From M3007 sp043764095 (GTDB taxonomy: Bacteria; Bacteroidota; Bacteroidia; Chitinophagales; Saprospiraceae): a stretch of DNA of 64,000 nucleotides. Positions 26,873-35,409 of the stretch are shown here, piece by piece. The stretch covers positions 1 to 64,000 of the forward strand of contig JAYUKX010000155.1 of assembly GCA_043764095.1 (NCBI GenBank), given 5' to 3'. The first letter of the stretch is position 1, and every line of letters starts with the position of its first letter. Below the pieces are notes generated by a model. That model did not search any database. It was not told where the DNA came from and was given only the letters and a program-made list of their open reading frames with translations. Position numbers and translations under genes: made by a program.

Positions 26873-28957
26873 TTATTTATGACTAATTTTTAGAAAACTC
26901 GCATTTATCGCCACAACAATCGTACTCACTGTCATCAAAACAGCACCCGCCGCAGGGCTTAATAAAATGCCTTGTTTGTATAAAACCCCTGCCGCTAACG
27001 GCAAAGCGATAACGTTGTAGCCCGTTGCCCATATCAGATTTTGAATCATTTTGCGATAAGTCGCTTTGCCAAACAAAACAAGATTGACAACATCTTTTGG
27101 GTTGCTATTGACCAAAACAATGCCTGCTGTTTCTGCCGCAATATCGCTGCCACTGCCAATCGCAATGCCAATATCGGCTTGTGCCAAAGCGGGGGCATCG
27201 TTCACACCGTCGCCCGTCATCGCCACAAATTCGCCTTTACTTTGCAGTTCTTTTATCTTTTCTAATTTTTGATGCGGTAATACTTCGGCGATAAAACTAT
27301 CCATGCCCAAGCTATCACTCACACTTTTTGCCACTTTGCTATTGTCGCCGGTGAGCAATATTGACTTGATATTTTGTTGTTTTAAAGTCGCAATTGCTTC
27401 GGCGGATTCAGGGCGAATCTTGTCAGATAAAGCAATATAACCTGCTAATTCATTATCAATGAGCAAAAACACAATGGTTTCGGTGTCATTTGACGTAAAA
27501 TCATTGGGCAACGCGATATTGTTTTCTTTCAAATAATTGGGACTTACAACCATAATTTTTTTGCCTTCTACGGTCGCTTCAACACCTTTGCCTGTAATGG
27601 CATTGAAGTTTTCTGTTGCAGGAATCACGACAGATAAATCTTTTGCTTTTTGTAAAATACCTGTTGCAATAGGGTGTTCCGATTGCTGTTCTAAGGCAGA
27701 TGCTAAACGAATGACCCCTTCCGTATTTAAGTCTTTTTTCAATGAAATTATGTTTGATACTTCAAATTTCCCAACCGTCAGTGTGCCTGTTTTATCAAAA
27801 ACAAGGGTTGTTATTTTCCGGGCATTTTCAAAAGCCGTTCTATTTTTAATTAATAAACCACTTTGTGCGGACAACGCGGTTGATTTGGCAACCACCAAAG
27901 GTACCGCTAAACCCAAAGCGTGCGGACAACAAATAACAATGACCGTGACCATGCGTTCCATAGCAAAAGATAAGGTTTGTCCTGTCAAATACCAATATAA
28001 AAAAGTGGCAATTCCTGTAAATAAAGCAATGAAAGTCAACCATTTAGCGGCAGTATCGGCTAATAATTGCGTGTTGGATTTGGCACTTTGCGCATCTTGC
28101 ACCAATTTAATGACTTGCGACAAATAAGAATCTTTTGCGGCGTGCGAAACCATCACTTTTATAGCACCATTGCCGTTAATGGAACCTGCAATAACTTTAT
28201 TGCCTTTTATTTTTTGAACAGGCGTTGATTCGCCCGTCAACATACTTTCATTCAAATAGGTATCCCCCTCCGTAATAACGCCATCGGCAGCCACTTTTTC
28301 ACCCGGTTTTATTAATATCATGTCACCTTCTTTCAAGGTATCGGTTCTTACGTCATGCACCATATTTGGCATAATCATGTGCGCTTCGGCAGGCATGAGT
28401 TGCACCAATAACTCCAATTCCTTTGATGCACCCGCCACTGCTTTCATTTCTATCCAATGCCCCAAAAGCATAATCAAAATTAAAGTAGCCAATTCCCAAA
28501 AAAAACCCATGCCTTCTAAACCAAATACAATCGCCACACTATAGATGTAGGCGACAGTTATGGCAAAGCCAATTAAAAACATCATACCGATATTTTTGGC
28601 TTTGATTTCGTCTATCAATCCCTTTAAAAACGGCATTCCACCGTAAAAGTAAACAACCGTTGACAAAGCAAAAAGCAGGTACGATGACCCTTGGAATTGC
28701 CAATTTACGCCCATAAACTGTTGAATCATCGGCGAAAGCAACATAATCGGGACGGTCAATGCCAAAACCACATAAAACCGTTTTTGAAAATCAGCAATCA
28801 TGCCCGTATGATTCGTGTGTTTGCCGTGCCCATCGGCGGTCGCCATTTTCATCGGTTCCAAAGTCATACCGCATAACGGACATTTGCCCGGTGCATCTCG
28901 TATGATTTGCGGGTGCATCGGGCAGGTGTATTTTTGAAGTGCGTGTTGATGTTCCAT
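26873..28957 (-). CDS. Copper-translocating P-type ATPase, CPH (CopB-like) type
   Basis: 694 residues. An N-terminal heavy-metal-binding domain (KYTCPMHPQIIRDAPGKC, CGMTLEPM) replaces the usual MxCxxC ferredoxin-like domains. The pump core follows: TGES dephosphorylation motif (MLTGESTPVQ), CCPHALGLAVP in the sixth membrane helix, DKTGTLTVGKF phosphorylation site, HP-locus (SEHPIATGIL) and GDGVNDAPALAQADIGIAIG. The CPH triad marks the P1B group that includes Enterococcus CopB, exporting Cu (or Ag) from the cytoplasm. Its start is 14 bases from the aldolase stop, so it is at the tail of the copper transcript. Confidence 0.92.
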   Translation of the reverse strand: MEHQHALQKYTCPMHPQIIRDAPGKCPLCGMTLEPMKMATADGHGKHTNHTGMIADFQKRFYVVLALTVPIMLLSPMIQQFMGVNWQFQGSSYLLFALSTVVYFYGGMPFLKGLIDEIKAKNIGMMFLIGFAITVAYIYSVAIVFGLEGMGFFWELATLILIMLLGHWIEMKAVAGASKELELLVQLMPAEAHMIMPNMVHDVRTDTLKEGDMILIKPGEKVAADGVITEGDTYLNESMLTGESTPVQKIKGNKVIAGSINGNGAIKVMVSHAAKDSYLSQVIKLVQDAQSAKSNTQLLADTAAKWLTFIALFTGIATFLYWYLTGQTLSFAMERMVTVIVICCPHALGLAVPLVVAKSTALSAQSGLLIKNRTAFENARKITTLVFDKTGTLTVGKFEVSNIISLKKDLNTEGVIRLASALEQQSEHPIATGILQKAKDLSVVIPATENFNAITGKGVEATVEGKKIMVVSPNYLKENNIALPNDFTSNDTETIVFLLIDNELAGYIALSDKIRPESAEAIATLKQQNIKSILLTGDNSKVAKSVSDSLGMDSFIAEVLPHQKLEKIKELQSKGEFVAMTGDGVNDAPALAQADIGIAIGSGSDIAAETAGIVLVNSNPKDVVNLVLFGKATYRKMIQNLIWATGYNVIALPLAAGVLYKQGILLSPAAGAVLMTVSTIVVAINASFLKISHK

Positions 28958-28971
28958 AATATTTTGTTTGT

Positions 28972-30030
28972 TTATGCAATTGTAATATCCTTATCCAAAT
29001 ATACATCTTGAATCGCTTGCAACATAGCGACCCCCTCAGTAAAAGGACGTTGAAATGCTTTTCTACCGAGAATTAAGCCCATACCACCTGCCCGTTTATT
29101 GATAACAGCCGTGATCACCGCTTCTTTTAAATCGCTTTCGCCCAAACTTTCACCACCACTATTGATTAAACCTACACGACCACTGTAACAATTTAATACT
29201 TGATAACGGGTCAAATCAATAGGGTGACTCGTGGTAAGTTTTTCATACACGAGTGGGCTTGTTTTGCCTTGTTTTGTGGCTAAATAACCACCATTATTAG
29301 TCGGTAGTTTTTGTTTTATAATATCGGCTTGAATCGTCACGCCCAAATGATTTGCTTGTCCCGTTAGGTCGGCAGATGTGTGATAGTCCACACCGTCCAC
29401 TTTAAAAGCATTATTTCTGGTATAACACCATAAAATAGTTGCCATACCTAATTCATGCGCTAATTGAAATGCTTCGGCAATTTCTTTCAGTTGTCGGGTA
29501 CTTTCTGTACTGCCCCAATAAACGGTCGCACCTATGGCAACTGCGCCCATATCCCAAGCATTTTTAACTGTTCCAAACAGTGTTTGGTCATAGCGATTAG
29601 GGATACTTAATAATTCATTGTGATTTATTTTGACAATAAAAGGAATTTTATGGGCGTATTTGCGGCTCATAATGCCCAAGACCCCAAAAGTGGAAGCCAC
29701 CGCATTGCAACCGCCTTCGATGGCCAATTTGATAATATTTTCAGGGTCAAAATAGATGGGATTAGGTGCAAAAGCAGCGCCTGCACTGTGTTCAATGCCT
29801 TGGTCAACCGGAAAAATACTACAATAACCCGTTCCGCTCAATCGTCCATGTGTTAATAACGTTTGCAAACTGCGAAGGACTTGATTATTGCGGTTGCTAT
29901 TTATCCATATTTCGGAAATATGGTTGGGTGAAGGCAAGTGAATCGTTTGCTTATCAATAGCCGTACAAGTGTGGTTTAATAGATCATCCGCTTTGTCGTC
30001 TAATAATTCAATTGTTTTGTTATTTTTCAT
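28972..30030 (-). CDS. Class I fructose-bisphosphate aldolase (DhnA/FbaB type)
   Basis: 352 residues, the normal size. Motifs include FPVDQGIEHSAGAAFAPNP, KINHNELL (with a Schiff-base-type Lys region), GAVAIGATVYWGS and the C-terminal phosphate-binding NSGGESLG and GLILGRKAFQRP. It should cleave fructose 1,6-bisphosphate to triose phosphates without a metal. Location is odd: between the Cu ATPase (14 bases) and the multicopper oxidase (55 bases) on the same strand. A metal-independent class I aldolase could stand in for a metal-dependent class II enzyme during copper stress; this is inference. A TGTGAAAAC half-site lies just upstream at 30040-30048. Confidence 0.88.
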   Translation of the reverse strand: MKNNKTIELLDDKADDLLNHTCTAIDKQTIHLPSPNHISEIWINSNRNNQVLRSLQTLLTHGRLSGTGYCSIFPVDQGIEHSAGAAFAPNPIYFDPENIIKLAIEGGCNAVASTFGVLGIMSRKYAHKIPFIVKINHNELLSIPNRYDQTLFGTVKNAWDMGAVAIGATVYWGSTESTRQLKEIAEAFQLAHELGMATILWCYTRNNAFKVDGVDYHTSADLTGQANHLGVTIQADIIKQKLPTNNGGYLATKQGKTSPLVYEKLTTSHPIDLTRYQVLNCYSGRVGLINSGGESLGESDLKEAVITAVINKRAGGMGLILGRKAFQRPFTEGVAMLQAIQDVYLDKDITIA

Positions 30031-30085
30031 AATTGTTGTTGTGAAAACTTAACCAAAATGGGAGCGGCTAAGATTCTACTTGTTG

Positions 30086-32566
30086 TTAATAAATGATCGT
30101 TAAACCGCCACCCAAGCCCATATCACTGTCATAGTGACTGGATAAAGACAAGTATTTTGTTAAAATATAGCGTCCGCCAAGCGTATATTCTCGGTCGGTA
30201 TTGAGCATAAAATTCAGGCGCAATCGGTTTGTCAAAGCGATGTCTTCTCTACCCAATTGAAAACGAAATTTGCCATCACTATCCACCCTTGCATCGGCAA
30301 TTAAAAACAGGGGCAACGTGTAAACAACGCCCAAAACTGCCGCTTTACGGTTGTTTTTATTGCTTTTTTGTCCAAACATATTGGTATCCTCACTGCCCAA
30401 TATGTTTTTATCCTCCGAAGGATTGTACTTTTTATAATGATAATCAAAACCAGCGTAAGGCAATAACCATTGCATTTTGCCAATGTATCTGCCAAAAGTA
30501 GTCTCACTTTCGTAGCCTTTTCGGTCATTTAGCCCCAAGTGCCACAAAGTTTGAGCCATCCAACGGGTATTACTGCGGCTTAAAAAACCATCGCTACCGT
30601 TGCTTTCTAAACCTATTTTTGCCATTGTGTAATACGGATTGTGCGCTTTGTGCATGGCATGCATCGCCGCTTTGGGGTCAGGAATCTCGGGATTTGGCGG
30701 TGAATTTTCATACCTAAATATCCTGCCCATACCTGCCGCCATGTGGTATAAAATGTGGCAATGAAAAAACCAATCACCCGATTCGGTTGCCGCAAATTCA
30801 AGCGTATCGGTTTCCATTGGCATAATATCTAAAGAGTGTTTAAGCGGGGCGTACTCGCCTTGTCCGTTCAAAACGCGAAAAAAATGCCCGTGTAAGTGCA
30901 TCGGATGCCGCATCATTGAACCATTATAGAGGATAATTCGGACATTTTCACCTTTTTTTATTAATATTTCATCCGATTCTGAAATTGATTTATTGTCCAT
31001 TGTCCACACATAACGGTTCATATTGCCTGTTAATTCAAACCGTATTTCTTTAGTTGGCGCATTAGGTAGTGTCGTTTTTTGCGTTGAGCGCAATAGGGCA
31101 TAATTTAACGTCACCATATCGCTTGGTACTGCGGCGGATGTGCTTTCCATTGCTTTATTGCCGTGATTCATACCCGGCATTTTGCCCATTCCTTTATCTT
31201 TCTCATCGGCATTTTCCATTTTCATGGTGTCCGTTTTCATACCCTTCATATTGCCGTGGTTCATACCCTTCATTTTGCCGTGGTTCATGCCTTTCATTGT
31301 ACTGCCCATTATTTCGGGATACATAACGATGTTCATGTCCATTTTTTGCACGGACATATTCATGCCCATATCCATCATATTGCCATTCATATCCATCATA
31401 CTATTCATCATTTTCATCCCTTCAAAATATGTCAATTTGGGCATTTGGGGAACGGTCATTTCCATACCATTTCCCAGAAAAAAGGAAGCGAATTTGGTAC
31501 GATCTTCGGGCGTTGCTTTTAATTCATAAGCCATATTATCGGGAATAATCACCGTAAAATCGTAGGTTTCACCAATTCCAACGATGAATCTATCCACTTC
31601 AACAGGTTCAACGTCTTTACCATCATTGGCGATAATGGTCATTTTTCCGCCCGCATATTGTACCCAAAAATAAGAAGATGAGCCACTGTTAATCAAACGA
31701 ATACGCACTTTATCGCCTTTTTTATAGGCGCTCTTCGTTTGGCTCACCTGTCCATTAATTAAAAAACGATCGTAATAAATATCGGCTACATCCATCGGCA
31801 AAATACGCTTCCAATCACTCAATAATCTTGTTCCAAAATATCCCTTTACCAACGCTTCCCCATAACTTTGGGTTGACTTTTTTTTGATCGAATACCAGTC
31901 TGTTGCGGTGTGCAAATGGCGGTTTATTTCACTTGGTTTTTCATTTGTCCATTCGCTCAAAACGACCACTTCGTCCCCACTAACCTCCGAAGGGGAAATA
32001 TGTGCCTTTCCCTCTGGGGGGCGGGGGGCAATAATCAACGCTCCATACAAGCCAATTTGCTCCTCTAAATCGTGAGAATGATACCAATACGTGCCATTTT
32101 GAACAATCGGAAAGGTAAAAAGATGGGTTGTATTTGGCAAAATTGGGGCAGTCGTTAAATAACTTACACCATCATATTGATTGGGAAGAATGAGTCCATG
32201 CCAATGCACGGAAGTCGCTATTTTTAAGCGATTGTGTACATAAATCAAAGCGGTATCCCCCTCTGTAAAATGCAAGGTTGGGGCAGGGATTTGACCATTT
32301 ATCGCCATTGCCGCAGCATTTTTACCCGTAAAATTGACGGTTGTATCGCTCACATATAAGTCATATCTTACTGTTTTTGAGGGCGCATTTTTGGCACTTG
32401 TTTTTATAGAACGAACGCTTGGTTTTACAGTAGCGTTATTGGATTTAATGGGCTGGGTGTCCATTTTTTTATTATCCATTTTTTTTCCATCAGGCATCGT
32501 ATGCTCTTGGGCAAGTGCCGAAAAATGGATAATTAAACTCAAAAATAGTGGTACTATTTTTTTCAT
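30086..32566 (-). CDS. Multicopper oxidase fused to a C-terminal CopB-like barrel domain
   Basis: 826 residues, far longer than a plain CopA/CueO oxidase. Signal peptide 1-19. Copper sites: SVHWHGLILP, WYHSHDLEEQ, HPMHLHGHFF and FFHCHILYHMAAGM, i.e. the full T1/T2/T3 set. A Met-rich insert (about 395-475; DMNGNMMDMGMNM, repeated MKGMNHG) precedes the last cupredoxin domain. After the oxidase, about 660-826 has alternating strands (TLWHLGLNDRKGYESE, YAGFDYHYKKYN, LSSHYDSDMGLGGGL) ending in an aromatic, like CopB/PcoB outer-membrane proteins. It probably oxidises Cu(I) in the periplasm while tethered to the outer membrane. Confidence 0.88.
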   Translation of the reverse strand: MKKIVPLFLSLIIHFSALAQEHTMPDGKKMDNKKMDTQPIKSNNATVKPSVRSIKTSAKNAPSKTVRYDLYVSDTTVNFTGKNAAAMAINGQIPAPTLHFTEGDTALIYVHNRLKIATSVHWHGLILPNQYDGVSYLTTAPILPNTTHLFTFPIVQNGTYWYHSHDLEEQIGLYGALIIAPRPPEGKAHISPSEVSGDEVVVLSEWTNEKPSEINRHLHTATDWYSIKKKSTQSYGEALVKGYFGTRLLSDWKRILPMDVADIYYDRFLINGQVSQTKSAYKKGDKVRIRLINSGSSSYFWVQYAGGKMTIIANDGKDVEPVEVDRFIVGIGETYDFTVIIPDNMAYELKATPEDRTKFASFFLGNGMEMTVPQMPKLTYFEGMKMMNSMMDMNGNMMDMGMNMSVQKMDMNIVMYPEIMGSTMKGMNHGKMKGMNHGNMKGMKTDTMKMENADEKDKGMGKMPGMNHGNKAMESTSAAVPSDMVTLNYALLRSTQKTTLPNAPTKEIRFELTGNMNRYVWTMDNKSISESDEILIKKGENVRIILYNGSMMRHPMHLHGHFFRVLNGQGEYAPLKHSLDIMPMETDTLEFAATESGDWFFHCHILYHMAAGMGRIFRYENSPPNPEIPDPKAAMHAMHKAHNPYYTMAKIGLESNGSDGFLSRSNTRWMAQTLWHLGLNDRKGYESETTFGRYIGKMQWLLPYAGFDYHYKKYNPSEDKNILGSEDTNMFGQKSNKNNRKAAVLGVVYTLPLFLIADARVDSDGKFRFQLGREDIALTNRLRLNFMLNTDREYTLGGRYILTKYLSLSSHYDSDMGLGGGLTIIY

Positions 32567-32694
32567 AGTTATTGTTTTTTTGTAAAATAAAAAAGAGAGA
32601 TACTGTCCTACATTTCAAACAGCAATCTCTCTATTTAAGAGCCGTTACATCTTGATTATTTATCTCCATAAATTTCAAGCATTATTTTCTTTTC

Positions 32695-32877
32695 CTAATA
32701 CGCTTCGTTTGTGATTTGACCAGACGCAAAGCGATGATTTAAAATATCGAGCGGCGATTTTCTTTGGTTTTTTTGACCAGAAATATCATAAGGACTTACG
32801 AAAATTGTCAACAAAAACATTACCCAAATGACCCACCCAATAAGGTGCATCCCACTGAGGCGACATCCATCATACAT
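32695..32877 (-). CDS. Small SHOCT-domain membrane protein
   Basis: 60 residues: one membrane helix (about 11-28, LIGWVIWVMFLLTIFV) followed by a short C-terminal SHOCT-type motif (SPLDILNHRFASGQITNEAY). These little proteins commonly occur in copper and heavy-metal islands and next to Met-rich lipoproteins; function unknown. It is 39 bases downstream of the Met-rich lipoprotein gene on the same strand. Confidence 0.75.
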   Translation of the reverse strand: MYDGCRLSGMHLIGWVIWVMFLLTIFVSPYDISGQKNQRKSPLDILNHRFASGQITNEAY

Positions 32878-32916
32878 TATGATTTTTGATTTTAAAAATG
32901 AATTAAATCATTGTTT

Positions 32917-33339
32917 TTACTTCATTTTATTCATTTTCATGTCTTTCATACCTTCCATTGACTTCATCATATTAGGATGCGCTTGCATCGAAGTCATCAT
33001 CATTCTGCACATAGACGTGTCGCCATCGCACATCGCCATTGTTTTGTCCATCATCATTTTGCACATAGCGGGGTCGGTTTTACATTGCTCCATCATGTTG
33101 TTCATCATGTTTTCGTCCATTTTCATATCGCCTTTTCCCATAGCCGACATATTGCCACCATGTTTCATGCGCATCGAATCCATGACTTCTTTCATATAAA
33201 CATCGTTGTTCATCAATGCGGAAATTGTTTTTCCTCGCGTGTCGGCTTGTTTTAAAGCCATATTCGGTGTAGGGTTATTACATTGTGTGAATGATATCAA
33301 CGCTGCAACACAAAATAAGAGCATTTTAACCTTTTTCAT
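32917..33339 (-). CDS. Methionine-rich lipoprotein, probable copper binder
   Basis: 140 residues with a lipobox-like N-terminus (ISFTQC at residues 15-20), so probably lipid-anchored. By my count about 34 of 140 residues are Met, in MxxM/MMM clusters (CKMMMDKTMAMC, CRMMMTSM), with Cys and His interspersed. Such composition binds Cu(I) in periplasmic copper proteins. First gene of the copper transcript; an 18-base palindrome is 18 bases upstream of its start. Confidence 0.8.
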   Translation of the reverse strand: MKKVKMLLFCVAALISFTQCNNPTPNMALKQADTRGKTISALMNNDVYMKEVMDSMRMKHGGNMSAMGKGDMKMDENMMNNMMEQCKTDPAMCKMMMDKTMAMCDGDTSMCRMMMTSMQAHPNMMKSMEGMKDMKMNKMK

Positions 33340-33356
33340 TTTTTTATATTTTAATT

Positions 33357-33374
33357 TGTGAAAGCATTTTCACA
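33357..33374 (-). promoter_or_regulatory. Palindromic candidate operator of the copper transcript
   Basis: TGTGAAAGCATTTTCACA has perfect 7-base arms (TGTGAAA/TTTCACA). A close match, TGCGAAAGAATTTTCACT, lies upstream of the Csp gene at 34105. The arm spacing (TGTGA-N8-TCACA) differs from the N6 of CRP/FNR sites. Being between the start codon at 33339 and the presumed promoter, it fits a repressor or dual operator; the regulator is not in the window. Confidence 0.55.
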
Positions 33375-33518
33375 GCACAAAAATCCGAAGTTCACGCACG
33401 TAAAACATTACACAATCCTAGAAAAAGGTTGCACTTTTCACACATTTTTAAGTACTGAGTATTAAATAAATTAGCAAAATGCTAATAGGGTAAAATTTTG
33501 CAAATAATTGGTTGTCAA

Positions 33519-33534
33519 GGATATAAATCCTTCA
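33519..33534. repeat. Short hairpin in the copper intergenic region
   Basis: AAGGAT-ATAA-ATCCTT, 6-base perfect stem. The 442-base gap 33340-33781 holds this, the operator palindrome at 33357, a possible 32-codon ORF at 33589-33687 and an 11-base inverted repeat at 33710-33763. Confidence 0.35.
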
Positions 33535-33588
33535 ATGTTTTTAAAAATCTCAAAGAAATTGTGCTAAATAATTTTATTCAACAACTTG

Positions 33589-33687
33589 TCAGCGCATTAA
33601 AAAAAGCATTGCCGCCGACATCGCTATCATCAAAGCATCTTCAATAACTGCTTTTTGAAAATCGGACAACGCGATGTGTTTGGCCAT
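33589..33687 (-). CDS. Possible 32-residue membrane peptide
   Basis: ATG to TGA, 32 codons, beginning MAKHIALSDFQKAVIEDAL and ending in a hydrophobic, Met-rich helix (MIAMSAAMLFLMR). It lies between the Csp gene and the Met-rich lipoprotein on the same strand, and its Met-rich helix fits a copper locus. It could equally be a degenerate gene fragment; no family recognised. Confidence 0.25.
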   Translation of the reverse strand: MAKHIALSDFQKAVIEDALMIAMSAAMLFLMR

Positions 33688-33709
33688 TTTCTTTGAAATT
33701 TTAAGAAGA

Positions 33710-33763
33710 GCGAAACCACTCGATGATTAAGGTTTGTCCATAAACGCCAACAAGTGGTTTCGC
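33710..33763. repeat. 11-bp perfect inverted repeat downstream of the Csp gene
   Basis: GCGAAACCACT (33710-33720) and AGTGGTTTCGC (33753-33763) pair perfectly over a 32-base loop, 19 bases past the Csp stop. Too long a loop for a classical terminator and no U tract; may be an RNA structure or the ends of a small lost element. Confidence 0.45.
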
Positions 33764-33781
33764 CCTCGGTGTTACAGTTGC

Positions 33782-34087
33782 TTACATTTTACAGGCTTCG
33801 GCGCATTTTTTGCAGGCTTCGGCGCATTTTTGGCAGCAATCCGCGTCGTGCTTTCCGCATTCTGCTGCGCAAGCCTCGCAACACGTCACGCACAAGGCAC
33901 AAAGCGCATCCGAAAACTGCGAATCGCGGGCGCACAACCGAGCGCAAAGCGCACAGATGTCGGCACAATCGCGGCAGAGTTTGACACAGTTTTCATGCCC
34001 CGGCATGGTACAGCACATGGTGCAACATTTCTCGCACTCGACGAGACAGGCCAGACAGGCATCGATACAACTTTGACGATTTTTCAT
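33782..34087 (-). CDS. Cys-rich four-helix copper-storage protein (Csp-like)
   Basis: 101 residues, 26 of them Cys by my count, spaced CxxC / CxxxC along predicted helices (CIDACLACLVECEKC, CADICALCARLC, CCQKCAEACKKC). This is the pattern of the four-helix-bundle Csp proteins whose Cys-lined core stores many Cu(I) ions. No signal peptide, so it matches the cytosolic Csp3-type rather than the Tat-exported Csp1. It should buffer cytoplasmic copper beside the ATPase encoded downstream. Locally higher G+C than the lipoprotein gene. Carries its own upstream palindrome (34105-34122). Confidence 0.9.
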   Translation of the reverse strand: MKNRQSCIDACLACLVECEKCCTMCCTMPGHENCVKLCRDCADICALCARLCARDSQFSDALCALCVTCCEACAAECGKHDADCCQKCAEACKKCAEACKM

Positions 34088-34104
34088 CCTAATAAAAGAT
34101 TAAT

Positions 34105-34122
34105 TGCGAAAGAATTTTCACT
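34105..34122 (-). promoter_or_regulatory. Second copy of the candidate copper operator
   Basis: TGCGAAAGAATTTTCACT matches TGTGAAAGCATTTTCACA (33357) at 15 of 18 positions and sits 18 bases upstream of the Csp start, the same distance as the first copy from its gene. Confidence 0.55.
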
Positions 34123-34312
34123 TTACAAAGGTCAATCTTTTATTGCCGCGTGTCTCTACACAATTATTGAAGAGACTTATAGAATTCACATATTTTCTTT
34201 GCAAAAAACGAATAAAACTTCACACTTTTTCTATCAAGGCAAAAAGCAACTTATTCATAACGCATTCCTAAGGCTTAATTTTGGTTCAAAATTGCCGTTC
34301 AACACTCTTTGA

Positions 34313-35392
34313 TCAAAAAGGCGTTTTGAAATCCGGATTTGCCAAAAACTCGCTGTCAGTCAGCGTTTTCAAAAACGCAACGAGGTCGCTTTTGTCCTGC
34401 TCCGAAAGCCCAAGTCCGCCTGGTTGCAAATTGTACTGCATCAAGAATTCAATGGTCGCCGAGTTTTTTACCCCCGAATTGTAGTGGTCAACCACCTCTT
34501 CCAAAGTTTTGAACCGCCCGTCGTGCATGAAAGGCGCGGTCTGTGCGATGTTCCGCAGCGAGGGCGTTTTGAACTTTGCGCGGTCTGCCGGGTCGAGTGT
34601 CGTTTTTTCGCGCCCTATGTCGGTCTGGTTGGCATCCGCGTCGAGGCCGTTGTTCATAAACTCGTCGTTCGTAAAATTGAACGTCGCGTGGCAATGAAAA
34701 CACTCTGCCCCTTTTCTCGCGCCCGATTGGTCAAATTCGGTGAAAAACAAACCGCGCCCGCGCTCTTCACTGTCGGTCAAAACCGCTTCGCCGCGCTTGA
34801 ATTTGTCATATTTCGAGTTGTTAGAAATGATCGTGAACTCGAATTGCTCGATGGCCAGCCCCATTTTCTCGGACGTGATTTCGTCGCTGCCAAATGCGCG
34901 GATGAACTGGTCGCGGTATTTTTTCTCGGCCTGCAATTTGGCGACGGCGTTCTCCAAAGTCTCGTTCATTTCGAGCGGGTCTTGGATGGGTTTGAGGGCT
35001 TGGTCACGAGCAATCGGGGAGCGTCCGTCCCAAAACATCCCGTTTTTGTGCCACGCGAGGTTTTGCACGGGCATCGCTTGCCGTGTGCCCTTCATTTTTT
35101 CTACGCCGATGCTGAATTGACGGCTGTCAGAAAAACCGGTTTCCTGATGATGACAGTCCGCGCAGGCTTGCGAGCCGTCTTTCGAGAGCAATTTTTCGTA
35201 AAAAAGCATCCGACCGAGTTGCACCCCGGCGACGGTCGGCTTGTTGTCCGCCGGAAATTCAGGTTCTGGGAATTCGCGCAAATTAACCATTAAAAGAGTC
35301 GGGTCAAAAACCGCCGGGTCTTCCACTAGGTCGGGTCGGCAGGAGAAAAAGAAGGATGCAAGGATAGTTGCCAGAAAAAATATTTTTTTCAT
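34313..35392 (-). CDS. Diheme cytochrome-c peroxidase/MbnH-like enzyme (copy 1)
   Basis: 359 residues; lipoprotein-like leader (ASFFFSC at residues 12-18). Two c-type heme sites: CADCHH (about residue 75) and CFHCHATFNF (about 230), with PSLRNIAQTAPFMHDGRF typical of the CcpA/MauG superfamily. In this superfamily CcpA reduces peroxide, whereas MauG and MbnH oxidise a Trp in a partner protein. The nearby mbnP-like gene favours an MbnH role; the axial-ligand residue deciding this cannot be settled by eye. Start is 17 bases from the stop of the second copy, so they are co-transcribed. High G+C. Confidence 0.85.
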   Translation of the reverse strand: MKKIFFLATILASFFFSCRPDLVEDPAVFDPTLLMVNLREFPEPEFPADNKPTVAGVQLGRMLFYEKLLSKDGSQACADCHHQETGFSDSRQFSIGVEKMKGTRQAMPVQNLAWHKNGMFWDGRSPIARDQALKPIQDPLEMNETLENAVAKLQAEKKYRDQFIRAFGSDEITSEKMGLAIEQFEFTIISNNSKYDKFKRGEAVLTDSEERGRGLFFTEFDQSGARKGAECFHCHATFNFTNDEFMNNGLDADANQTDIGREKTTLDPADRAKFKTPSLRNIAQTAPFMHDGRFKTLEEVVDHYNSGVKNSATIEFLMQYNLQPGGLGLSEQDKSDLVAFLKTLTDSEFLANPDFKTPF

Positions 35393-35409
35393 AAAAAATT
35401 GATTTTTAA

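Noticed and set aside
26682..26882. 66-codon plus-strand frame before the Cu ATPase gene
   Set aside because: Overlaps short direct repeats and the 3' end of the ATPase gene; no family resemblance.
27537..28127. 196-codon plus-strand open frame opposite the Cu ATPase
   Set aside because: Antisense shadow of a fully conserved pump core.
33357..33374. CRP/FNR site
   Set aside because: Half-site spacing is 8, not 6, so it is listed only as a copper-linked candidate operator.
34424..35293. 289-codon plus-strand open frame opposite the first diheme enzyme gene
   Set aside because: Shadow frame in G+C-rich DNA; the minus strand has intact heme motifs and family-level similarity.
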